Shown piece after piece: positions 1-6,190 of a DNA stretch of 22,225 bases. Both the position numbers and the translations under genes were made by a program. How positions within the stretch are numbered: position 1 is the first letter of the stretch; each line of letters opens with the position of its first letter. The stretch covers positions 1 through 22,225 of the forward strand of contig NZ_LGDE01000464.1 in assembly GCF_001279725.1 (NCBI RefSeq). The letters are read 5' to 3'. Source of the stretch: Streptomyces sp. WM4235. GTDB lineage: Bacteria; Actinomycetota; Actinomycetes; Streptomycetales; Streptomycetaceae. The notes below the pieces were generated by a model. That model was not told where the DNA came from and ran no database searches. It saw nothing but the letters and a program-made list of their open reading frames with translations.

Positions 1-1103
1 ATGCCGACGAGGTCCCGGAATCCTCCGAGCCTGTCCTGCGACGCCCGGGACGAGGCGATGACCCGGTGCTCGGGATCGGCGAGCAGGGCTTCCCCGGCGG
101 CGACGACCATGGCCGCGTCCGCTGCGACCCCCGCGTCCTCGGGGGTGGCGCCGGAGGCCAGGGCATCGGCGACAGCGGCGTCGTGGACGCTCCGTTCGAA
201 GTACGGGTTCAGTGTCAGGAAGCCGTCGTGGATGTCCGACTCCCGCCGCATGACCCGCACTCCCGGCGACGCCGACCACGAGATCCTCACGCTGGTGTGT
301 TCCGGGGAGAGGTCGCTCAGAAGCCGCCAGAGAGGTCCGAGCTGCCTGTAGCGCCGCCAGTCCGTCCAGGGCTCCCGCAGACGTTGCGCGACCAACGGCA
401 GGCCGAACCCGACGGCGACGAAGGGAGAGGCCAGGGAGGCCAGGGAGCGCGCCACGTCGGTGCTGAGGCCGTCCCAGTCATGACCTGCCCAGCGGGCACC
501 GATCGCGGCGAACTTGCACACGTCGTGGGCGACCGTCAGCAGGTAGCCGCACACCATCAGGTTCAGGCCCGTCCGCAGTTCGCCGGTGACCTTGCGCGAC
601 CATCGCCGGCACAGGGACGTCATGACGAGCGACGACGCGGCGTGGGCGACCAGGTACAAGACGATCATCTCGCGGATGTACGGAGTCGTGGCGTAGTAGG
701 TGTCCAGGTCCCGCAACCGCTCGACGGGTGCGTCGCCCCACACGAAGAAGGTGAAGAGGCCGACGATGACCATGCCGTACACGGCGACGCACCAGCGGGT
801 GGCCTGCCTGATCCGCGCGGCGGATCCTCCTCGCCAGTTGATGAGCAGGACGATGCAGGACCCGCTGAAAGCCATGAGGATCGAGTACACGAAGGGCGCG
901 GCGCTGTTGGGAACGCCGATCAGGTCGTTGACCCAGGCGATCATCGGAATCATCCCGAACAGGAAGACGCCGGCAGCGGTGAGCAGCAGCATGGCCACGG
1001 CACGCAGAAGAGGATCGCGAGGGTTCCTGAGCAAGCCGGGAAGCCTGATGCAGAAGGCTGCCACCGCGATGAGCGCGGGTATGAAGAAGCTCAGGTCGGA
1101 CAC
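1..1103 (-). CDS. MAB_1171c-type (DUF6545) integral membrane protein, C-terminus cut by window edge
   Basis: The frame is open from GTG 1103 to the window edge, so at least 367 residues are present and the stop lies outside. The N-terminal ~220 residues are mostly hydrophobic: helices with a start near SDLSFFIPALIAVAAF, then AVAMLLLTAAGVFLFG, a segment around PFVYSILMAFSGSCIVLLI, and more to about residue 220. The remaining part is soluble and contains WRRYRQLGPLWRLL and an HDGFLTLNPYF-like stretch, as I recall for the DUF6545 tail of actinomycete MAB_1171c-type 'putative transporters'. An AGGA motif sits about 8 nt before the GTG. The start lies one base after the stop of the small upstream ORF, so translation is probably coupled. 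In streptomycetes such proteins often sit beside XRE regulators and small ImmA/IrrE-type genes. The transported substrate, if any, is unknown. Family call fairly sure, function not. Confidence 0.8.
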   Translation of the reverse strand, partial: MSDLSFFIPALIAVAAFCIRLPGLLRNPRDPLLRAVAMLLLTAAGVFLFGMIPMIAWVNDLIGVPNSAAPFVYSILMAFSGSCIVLLINWRGGSAARIRQATRWCVAVYGMVIVGLFTFFVWGDAPVERLRDLDTYYATTPYIREMIVLYLVAHAASSLVMTSLCRRWSRKVTGELRTGLNLMVCGYLLTVAHDVCKFAAIGARWAGHDWDGLSTDVARSLASLASPFVAVGFGLPLVAQRLREPWTDWRRYRQLGPLWRLLSDLSPEHTSVRISWSASPGVRVMRRESDIHDGFLTLNPYFERSVHDAAVADALASGATPEDAGVAADAAMVVAAGEALLADPEHRVIASSRASQDRLGGFRDLVG

Positions 1104-1104
1104 G

Positions 1105-1404
1105 TCAGGTTCCTACATTCCGGTAGCTCAGGGCGGCCTCGATCCTGTCTTGCATCGTCCTGAGGTGGGGTGTCCCGGTCATTGCGGGAACCAGTAAGCG
1201 GCGCACCCTGTGCGCCGGTTCCAGGCCGGACAGCTCGGCGCTGTCCTCCGCTTCCCGGGCGCGCTTGGCCTCGACGCCGTCCCCGGCGCCGAGAACGGGG
1301 CTCTGGCGGCCCGCGACCGCCGGGACGGAGACCACGACGTCCTGTGGAACAGCGTCGTGCCGGAGCGGACGGGCGGCCACCGCACCCGCTCCACGGGGGC
1401 CCAC
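1105..1404 (-). CDS. Small hypothetical protein with a TTA codon, coupled to the membrane protein
   Basis: A 99-codon frame from GTG 1404 to TGA 1107-1105, ending one base before the start of the membrane-protein gene. I do not recognise the product. It has no transmembrane segment and no HTH; the C-terminal third (around PAMTGTPHLRTMQDRIEAALSYR) looks like ordinary helical protein. Codon use is biased to G/C in third positions, which supports coding, but the codon at 1197-1195 is TTA, a bldA-tRNA codon in Streptomyces. The ribosome-binding site before GTG 1404 is weak (GGTGG-like), and the same frame is open back to the XRE stop at 1533 without another clear start. In related loci an ImmA/IrrE-type protein often occupies this place, but no HExxH motif is visible, so this may be a divergent or shortened member of the row. 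Confidence 0.5.
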   Translation of the reverse strand: MGPRGAGAVAARPLRHDAVPQDVVVSVPAVAGRQSPVLGAGDGVEAKRAREAEDSAELSGLEPAHRVRRLLVPAMTGTPHLRTMQDRIEAALSYRNVGT

Positions 1405-1530
1405 GCCGTCGCCGCCACCCGTCAGCCGGCCTTCGGTACCCGGCGCTTCGTGGGGCGCGGGCGCGTCCGCCGAGCCGGCAGCTCGGTCGCTTCGTCCGCG
1501 AAGCCGGGCCGCCCGGACGCACGCCGGGGC

Positions 1531-2187
1531 TCAGCCGCTGCCATCCGCGTCGGACGCCGGCTCGGCCATGAAGCTGTCGAGCCACTCCGCGACCTTCGCG
1601 CGGTGCTGGTCGGTGGGAAGCAGTGCCGCGCGCGCCGCGATCCCCTCGACACCGTGGCCGGCGAGAATCTCGTTGAACGAGATCGTCATGACCGACGGCT
1701 CCCGCCGCGCCAGCTCCTCCAACAGGGCGTTCTCCAAGGGAAGCACCGCGTTGGCGACAGCCTCGGCGTCCAGGGACTGGAGAAAGCCGGCCGGACGACC
1801 GAAGAAGCGTTCGATGCGGGCGCAGTGATCCATCGTCGGCCTGCGTTCGCCGTTGACCAGTGCGTTGATCTGCTGACGCGAGATCCCGGTCGTCTTCGCG
1901 ATCTGCGCCTGTGAGTGCTTGCGCTTGTTCTCCCTCACATGAGTGGCGCGGATGACCTCCAGGCGCTGCATGAACCGTTCCTGGATGTCCGGCTCTCCGG
2001 CGTTCTCCCCACGGAGGAGAGCCTCGACGACAGCCACCGGTACGCCCGTGGCCAGGTGAAGGTCTCCGGGGTCCAGGACGTCCTCGCATGAGCGTCCGAG
2101 CCTCGCCGCAAGGTTGACGACCCTGGCAACGCCGGCTGTCAGGGCGTGTGCGGCCCTGGCCTCCGAGGCCGAGGAGTCTTCTGTCAC
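1531..2187 (-). CDS. XRE-family helix-turn-helix regulator
   Basis: A 218-residue soluble protein. A Cro/C1-type HTH covers roughly residues 90-130 (HSQAQIAKTTGISRQQINAL, followed by VNGERRPTMDHCARIERFFG), with the usual 'S-x-x-Q-I-A-x-x-T-G-I-S-R-x-x-I-N' pattern. A second HTH-like segment lies at about residues 40-80 (DLHLATGVPVAVVEALLRG). GTG 2187 is chosen because AGAGGAG ends 8 nt upstream; the longer open frame to 2484 lacks such a site. It is the first gene of a minus-strand row with the small TTA ORF (126 bp downstream) and the MAB_1171c-type gene. Three 20-bp direct repeats lie 64-123 bp upstream of its start and are natural candidates for its own operator. Its DNA target and inducer are unknown. 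Confidence 0.8.
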   Translation of the reverse strand: MTEDSSASEARAAHALTAGVARVVNLAARLGRSCEDVLDPGDLHLATGVPVAVVEALLRGENAGEPDIQERFMQRLEVIRATHVRENKRKHSQAQIAKTTGISRQQINALVNGERRPTMDHCARIERFFGRPAGFLQSLDAEAVANAVLPLENALLEELARREPSVMTISFNEILAGHGVEGIAARAALLPTDQHRAKVAEWLDSFMAEPASDADGSG

Positions 2188-2674
2188 CGATCGATCTCCT
2201 CTGCGTGGGGTGAGGGCTGCTTCGCACGGACAACGGACGACGACAAAGCCAGCAAACAACGGACAAGGGTGGCAAACAACTGACAAGGATGGCAAACAAC
2301 GGACAAGAGCACCGGGCAAGGGGCGCCTCGAGGCTATTACGCGTTCAACCTCTGCGGCCAGAGCCTGCCACTGTTGTGGCAGGTTCCGGCCGGCTCGAAG
2401 GCCCAAAAGACACGATCGTTGACAGGTTGGGGCGCGGGGAGCAGGATCGCCCCACGAGATGTTCGACAGTCGTTCGTATGTCAAACATTGTCGGGCGTTC
2501 GCCTGCGCCGACGAAGGTCCGTGGAACCGCCACGGAGAACGTGCAGGACGTCACAGCCCTGCCGCTCACGTACTCCCGGCAGTTGAGGGACCTCGTGGCC
2601 TCGTGGCCTCGTGTGAACTCCAACGAACCCTGCCGGACAGACCAGGCACCGAGCCACGACGTAGGAGGGAACCA
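2188..2674. promoter_or_regulatory. Divergent regulatory region between two HTH genes, with two dyads
   Basis: A 487-bp gene-free stretch between divergent regulator genes. Besides the 20-bp repeats it holds a perfect 8-bp inverted repeat CCTGCCAC/GTGGCAGG (2364-2371 and 2376-2383, 4-nt loop). It also holds a near-perfect dyad, ATGTTCGACA (2459-2468) and TGTCAAACAT (2479-2488), one mismatch, 10-bp spacer. The second dyad lies 187 bp upstream of the MmyB-type gene. On the minus strand TTTGACATACG contains a TTGACA -35-like hexamer. No start of transcription can be fixed by eye. Confidence 0.5.
2251..2310. repeat. Three tandem 20-bp direct repeats upstream of the XRE gene
   Basis: Three consecutive 20-bp units (2251-2270, 2271-2290, 2291-2310) share GCAAACAAC-K-GACAAG on the plus strand, i.e. 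CTTGTCMGTTGTTTGC on the minus strand. A weaker partial copy (CAACGGACGACGACAA) lies at about 2231-2246. The 20-bp period places each copy on about the same DNA face. The array is 64-123 bp upstream of GTG 2187 and is AT-richer than its surroundings. Inference: an operator array for the XRE protein or a 5' leader element. Confidence 0.75.
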
Positions 2675-3595
2675 GTGGACATCGGCGGGCATGCGGCGGT
2701 CGGTCGGACGGACCCCCGGGACTCCCTGGCCGCGAAGATCCGAGCACGGCGTCTACAGCACTTCCTCAAAGGACGTCGCGATCATCTGAGCCTGAGTCAG
2801 GAAGAGGTCGCCGAGCGACTCGAGATCAGCGGCCGCTCCTACGGGAACTGGGAACGCGGCAGGGTCAAGGAGTGGACGGACCACAAGTTGTACTCCCTGG
2901 CACACGCCCTGGAGATGTCCGAGTACCAGACCGACCGCCTCTTCCGCTACGCCGTCGATCGCGCCCCACAGCCCGCCCTGCGCGCCATGTTCCACCGTGA
3001 CCGCCCCACGGATCCGGCCACCGCGGCCTTCCTGGGCGACTACGGCGTGATGATGGACGCACTCTCACTGCCCACCTTCGTGATCGACCACCGGTGGGGC
3101 GTCAAGATGGCGAACAAGGCCTACCACGACCTGTTGAAGGGCGTGCGAAACCACCCGACCGCGATGCCCGCCGACAACTTCCTGCGCTTCGGCCTCTTCC
3201 ACCCCGACGCCCCGACCGTGCTGGTCGACCACCCGAAGTGGCAACTCGCCATGCTCGCCCAGCTCTCGTCGAGCCTGGAGCGACACGACGAGGACACCGT
3301 CCTCCGGGCCATCCGCCGCGATGTCCACCGGCACCCCGCGCTGCGCGACACGTACCTCAAGGACATGCCGGACTGGGTACTGGGATGCGGCGCCGACCTG
3401 GTCCACCACGAAGGCTCGGTGCGCGAGCTGCGCCACCCCGACCCGCGGATCGGTCTACAGGGGTGCCGGCTCGTCGAGGAGACCCCGCGGTCGCTGCAGG
3501 CCCTCGGGCTCATGCGCATCACGCTGGTGCTGGTCGACCTCGACGACGGATACATGCCCGAACGGAGAGGCTCCCACCATCATCACGCCGTCTGA
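2675..3595 (+). CDS. MmyB-type transcriptional regulator (HTH plus MLTR/PAS-like ligand-binding domain)
   Basis: A 306-residue protein with an N-terminal XRE HTH at about residues 25-80 (HLSLSQEEVAERLEISGRSY, then GNWERGRVKEWTDHKLYSLA). The C-terminal domain from about residue 110 to the end (GDYGVMMDALSLPTFVIDHR, WGVKMANKAYHDLLKGV, LRFGLFHPDA) has the pattern of the MmyB-like transcription-regulator ligand-binding domain. Known for the family: actinobacterial regulators, often divergent from oxidoreductases, with the C-terminal PAS-like domain thought to bind a small hydrophobic ligand. GTG 2675 is chosen because GGAGGG at 2664-2669 is well placed; the frame is open back to 2459 but without a site. 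No oxidoreductase is adjacent, so its target may be itself or distant. It ends with four histidines near the C-terminus (HHHHAV), unusual but possibly meaningless. Confidence 0.85.
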   Translation: MDIGGHAAVGRTDPRDSLAAKIRARRLQHFLKGRRDHLSLSQEEVAERLEISGRSYGNWERGRVKEWTDHKLYSLAHALEMSEYQTDRLFRYAVDRAPQPALRAMFHRDRPTDPATAAFLGDYGVMMDALSLPTFVIDHRWGVKMANKAYHDLLKGVRNHPTAMPADNFLRFGLFHPDAPTVLVDHPKWQLAMLAQLSSSLERHDEDTVLRAIRRDVHRHPALRDTYLKDMPDWVLGCGADLVHHEGSVRELRHPDPRIGLQGCRLVEETPRSLQALGLMRITLVLVDLDDGYMPERRGSHHHHAV

Positions 3596-3844
3596 AGCGC
3601 GGCGCGGAGGGCGATGCGGCCTTCATGCCACCTGCGACGGGGTGGCGAGCAGCGCCTTCCCGAGTGGATGGACCGGCGGGTTCAGGATGCCGCGCTCCGA
3701 CGCCCGCACCTGGCTCACCGCCCTCCCCGGTACCGATCCGAGTCTGCTCGATGACGACGGAAGATGGATCGCTCCGGTTCGGATGTCCCGTCCACCTTCC
3801 GGACGAGGAAACCCGCGAGACCAGCCTCCTGTCATGATCACGCG

Positions 3845-4348
3845 ATGAGTGATGACCGGCGCATGCATCCGTCCAAGGTGGCCGGCGACCGTGCGTCGCT
3901 GACCGCGTTTCTCGACTACCAGCGCGCGACCCTCGCCATGAAATGCCAGGGGCTGACCGGCGCACAGCTGAGGCAGAAGGCGGTTCCGACCTCGGGTCTG
4001 TCCCTCCTGGGGCTTGTACGGCATGCGGCCGAGGTCGAGCGGAGTTGGTTCCGAATGGTGTTGAACGGCGAGCGCTGCGAGGCCCTGTGGCCGAGGATCG
4101 ACGGCGAGTTCACCGAGTTCCATGTGGAAGACGCCGACGTGGCCGAGGCGTTCGCGTTCTGGCACGAGGCGTGCGAGGGCTCCCGCGCCGCCGCGGACGC
4201 CGTCGAGTCCCTCGAGGACACCGTGGACTTCCGCGGCGAGATCATCTCGCTCCGCTATGTCCTCACCCACATGATCGAGGAGTACGCGCGCCACAACGGC
4301 CACGCCGACCTGCTTCGCGAAGCGATCGACGGGGAGGTCGGCGAGTAG
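3845..4348 (+). CDS. DinB/DUF664 family protein
   Basis: A 167-residue soluble protein of the DinB-like four-helix-bundle family (DUF664 branch). The first helix is LTAFLDYQRATLAMKCQGLT, followed by the characteristic SLLGLVRHAAEVERSWFR (His60 a likely metal ligand), and the end is LTHMIEEYARHNGHADLLRE with the usual histidines. Members of the fold bind a divalent metal and include thiol-dependent transferases; the reaction of this one is not known. ATG 3845 gives the normal family length. No Shine-Dalgarno sequence is visible, but CATGAT (3833-3838) lies exactly 6 nt before the ATG, suggesting a leaderless transcript. It stands alone: the 249 bp before it (3596-3844) contain nothing I recognise. 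Confidence 0.85.
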   Translation: MSDDRRMHPSKVAGDRASLTAFLDYQRATLAMKCQGLTGAQLRQKAVPTSGLSLLGLVRHAAEVERSWFRMVLNGERCEALWPRIDGEFTEFHVEDADVAEAFAFWHEACEGSRAAADAVESLEDTVDFRGEIISLRYVLTHMIEEYARHNGHADLLREAIDGEVGE

Positions 4349-4389
4349 GACGCCGGCCGACCCGACGCAGCGCGCTGTTCGATGACGGG

Positions 4390-4625
4390 GTCAGGCTGCC
4401 TTCGCCGGACAGCCGTTCCAGCCGCGGGATCGGTGAGGAGGGGGCGAAGCCGGTCTTGGGCTCAGCGGTGGGCCTTGCGAAGGCGGATGGCGGTGTTGAT
4501 GACGGCGTTGATGGAACGGCGTTCCACTCATCGTGGCTGCGGTGGTCGGTCCCGTTGAGGGCGAAGTGGCGCGGGGCGGCGCACTCGGACTCGATCCAGT
4601 TCAGCCACCAGCTCCACCGGTTCCC
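4390..4625 (-). pseudogene. Decayed C-terminal fragment of a DDE (IS630-like) transposase
   Basis: Read on the minus strand, about 4620 to 4530 encodes WLNWIESECAAPRHFALNGT followed by DHRSHDEW. This matches my memory of the C-terminal SWLNRIEAQFTALRYFALDG-TDH end of actinomycete IS630-type transposases. The reading then moves to another frame for INAVINTAIRLRKAHR (4511-4465) and back for AEPKTGFAPSSPI, so two compensating indels are present. The catalytic DD(E) region is missing: no matching coding sequence remains before 4625. No terminal inverted repeats or target-site duplication could be found by eye. It is an inactive relic of an insertion between the DinB and SgcJ-like genes. Confidence 0.7.
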
Positions 4626-4682
4626 TCGCCGCCCGGCCAGCCGCCGCCGACGCCCACCCGGCCAACCATCCGAGGCGAGCCA

Positions 4683-5087
4683 CTAGGCGGTGACGACGCC
4701 CGTGTTCTGGCAGGCGGTCAGCAGCCACCGGCCGTCGGCCTGCTTCGAGATCACGTACAGCGGGGCGCCCTCGCTCTGCTCGCCCGGGGCCACGTAACGC
4801 TGACGGACCTTGACGGCCGCGACGTCGGGGCGGATGAAGAGCACGTGGACCACCTCGTAGGTGACCTCGCCGTCCCAGCTCGCCGAGGGGAGAACCTTGT
4901 GGGTGAACTCCGAGATCGCGTCGAGGCCGATGAGGACCTTGCCGTGAGCCGTCGTCCAGATCGCGTCCGGGTGGAAGAGGCCGAGGAACTCTTCGGGGTC
5001 CTTGTTTCGCTGGGAGTGCTCGACGGTGGCGACGAGCCGGCGGATCGCTTCTATGTCCGCCGCGCGGGATGTGGATTCCGAGGTCAT
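4683..5087 (-). CDS. SgcJ/EcaC-type NTF2-fold (SnoaL-like) protein
   Basis: A 134-residue protein with the SnoaL/DUF4440 pattern: helix IEAIRRLVATVEHSQRNKDP, then EEFLGLFHPDAIWTTAHGKV, LIGLDAISEFTHKVLP, and beta strands YEVVHVLFIRPDVAAVKVRQ and GRWLLTACQNTGVV. Proteins called SgcJ/EcaC family oxidoreductases have this form; the fold binds small hydrophobic molecules and no reaction can be assigned. Three in-frame starts exist: GTG 5102, ATG 5096 (GAGG 7 nt upstream) and ATG 5087. I chose ATG 5087 because the SoxR-like promoter upstream predicts transcription starting at that codon; ATG 5096 would add three residues. It is probably a single-gene unit. Confidence 0.8.
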   Translation of the reverse strand: MTSESTSRAADIEAIRRLVATVEHSQRNKDPEEFLGLFHPDAIWTTAHGKVLIGLDAISEFTHKVLPSASWDGEVTYEVVHVLFIRPDVAAVKVRQRYVAPGEQSEGAPLYVISKQADGRWLLTACQNTGVVTA

Positions 5088-5094
5088 GTGGATC

Positions 5095-5125
5095 ATCGTC
5101 ACACCTCAAGCGTGATTGAGGTCAA
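5095..5125 (-). promoter_or_regulatory. SoxR/MerR-type promoter with 19-bp spacer and dyad operator
   Basis: On the minus strand, -35 TTGACC (5125-5120) and -10 GACGAT (5100-5095) are separated by 19 bp, the long spacer of MerR-family promoters. Between them lies the dyad CCTCAA-TCACGC-TTGAGG (5121-5104), whose outer arms equal those of the E. coli soxS SoxR box (CCTCAAGTTAACTTGAGG), in the same register relative to the -35. The start point would fall on ATG 5087. A further inverted repeat GTGGTC-N6-GACCAC lies at 5130-5147. Confidence 0.65.
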
Positions 5126-5450
5126 GCGTGTGGTCACCTGCGACCACGTGCTGAGGTGAGGATGGCCGGACATCCGACACGGTTCCGGCACTGGGCGGCG
5201 GCGCGTTGCCCCGGGAATCCGGGCCCAGGACCACGGGCCGCCACCGCGATCGGTACTGGATTACGGGCGATTGATCACCGATCGCCCGGTTTTGTCAGGG
5301 ACTTTAGGGACTGAGTTTTCGCATTGCCGTGTCAGATCGATATCAGGCCGATGTCAGGCCGACGTCAGGCCGATGTCGAGGGCCGGCCAGGCCGCTCGCG
5401 CGTGCGCGGACTCGCGCCGGGCATATGTCCCCGGACGACAGGAGGCCGAC
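5126..5450. promoter_or_regulatory. Leader of the lipoprotein gene: hairpin with T-run and 11-bp direct repeats
   Basis: A gene-free stretch between divergent genes. CGGGCGAT (5264-5271) pairs with ATCGCCCG (5281-5288), 9-nt loop, followed by GTTTTGT, which looks like an intrinsic terminator or attenuator in the plus direction. AGGGACT occurs twice at about 5297-5312. Three 11-bp direct repeats of GAYRTCAGGCC (5339-5349, 5350-5360, 5361-5371) and a partial fourth GATGTC (5372-5377) follow, about 75-110 bp before the lipoprotein start. Confidence 0.5.
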
Positions 5451-5756
5451 ATGACCACATTCCGTACGCACCGTCACCAGAGCGGTGGCAGCGTCCTCTT
5501 CGCCGCTGTGGCGCTCGCCGCGACATTGGCCGGGTGCTCGATGGAGGACGCCATCTGTCGAGGCGGGGAGTACCCCGTCATGACGGTCGGGGCCACCGGC
5601 TCCGCCTGCGTCCCGGACGGGAAACCGCTGCCCGAGGGCTACACACGCTATCCCGACGGCAAGGTGCCCCGGCACGTCGACGACACCTGGGACGTGTACT
5701 GGCGCACCCACACCCTCGACGACAAGGGCAACACCATCGACGCCCCGGCCCCGTGA
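5451..5756 (+). CDS. Small lipoprotein, SCO0607 family
   Basis: A 101-residue exported lipoprotein. The N-terminus has a charged region (MTTFRTHRHQ), a hydrophobic core (VLFAAVALAATLAGC) and a lipobox L-A-G-C with Cys29 as the lipidated residue. The mature part has two further cysteines (AICRGG and SACVPDG), possibly a disulfide, and the tail PEGYTRYPDGKVPRHVDDTW-DVYW, which I recall from the SCO0607-type lipoproteins of Streptomyces. Function is unknown; it should be anchored to the outer face of the membrane. ATG 5451 follows GGAGG at 5441-5445 with good spacing; the open frame back to 5271 is only leader. It is monocistronic, with 11-bp direct repeats upstream. Confidence 0.85.
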   Translation: MTTFRTHRHQSGGSVLFAAVALAATLAGCSMEDAICRGGEYPVMTVGATGSACVPDGKPLPEGYTRYPDGKVPRHVDDTWDVYWRTHTLDDKGNTIDAPAP

Positions 5757-5833
5757 CCAGGCCGGGGCAGACAGGCGACCCGGCGGGCGATCAGGCAGGG
5801 GGCGGGCAGGCGATCAGGAGCGGCGCCCCCTCG

Positions 5834-6094
5834 TCAGGTCGTCGGCCTTGTGCGCAGTCGTCGCACATCTCGTACGAGCGTGTACACGGCGCCGAGGAAG
5901 AGCACGATCCCACCCGCGATCCAGAAGGCCGATGCCCCGGAGCGATACTCCCGAAGGGCGGCGAAGAGCATGAACGTACTCGCCAGAACGCCGAAGGCCG
6001 AGATCAGAGTCTCGATGCGGTGGATCACACGCACATCATCGCCACCGATCCCGGCCGGCGGAAGTGATCCGGACGAAAGCGCCCGGTCCTTCAC
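5834..6094 (-). CDS. Small two-helix membrane protein
   Basis: An 86-residue frame with two transmembrane helices in its last 66 residues: ETLISAFGVLASTFMLFAAL and SAFWIAGGIVLFLGAVYTLV, joined by a short REYRSG turn and ending in a basic tail (RDVRRLRTRPTT). The first ~20 residues (MKDRALSSGSLPPAGIGGDD) look like untranslated sequence, and an internal GTG at 6034 would give a tighter 66-residue protein. Neither start has a strong ribosome-binding site (AAGGA directly abuts GTG 6094). I do not recognise a family. It lies 96 bp downstream of the sigma-factor stop on the same strand and could be co-transcribed with it. Confidence 0.55.
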   Translation of the reverse strand: MKDRALSSGSLPPAGIGGDDVRVIHRIETLISAFGVLASTFMLFAALREYRSGASAFWIAGGIVLFLGAVYTLVRDVRRLRTRPTT

Positions 6095-6190
6095 GTCCTT
6101 GACCGATCGCGTTCAGCTCGCGTTCCGGCTCCCAGGACCGCAGTGCACGGCCTGATGCCCGCCGGCGTCCGCATCCACCGTGGCGAGCGG

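Noticed and set aside
66..1163. A long plus-strand frame opposite the MAB_1171c-type gene
   Set aside because: The minus strand gives a clear multi-helix membrane protein with a ribosome-binding site; the plus frame is charged low-complexity sequence.
2250..2310. CRISPR array
   Set aside because: The 20-bp units are contiguous with no spacers and no cas genes are nearby.
3596..3844. C-terminal gene relic on the minus strand (…NPPVHPLGKALLATP…)
   Set aside because: The segment reads like protein, but no family could be recognised and the same frame runs into the antisense of DinB.
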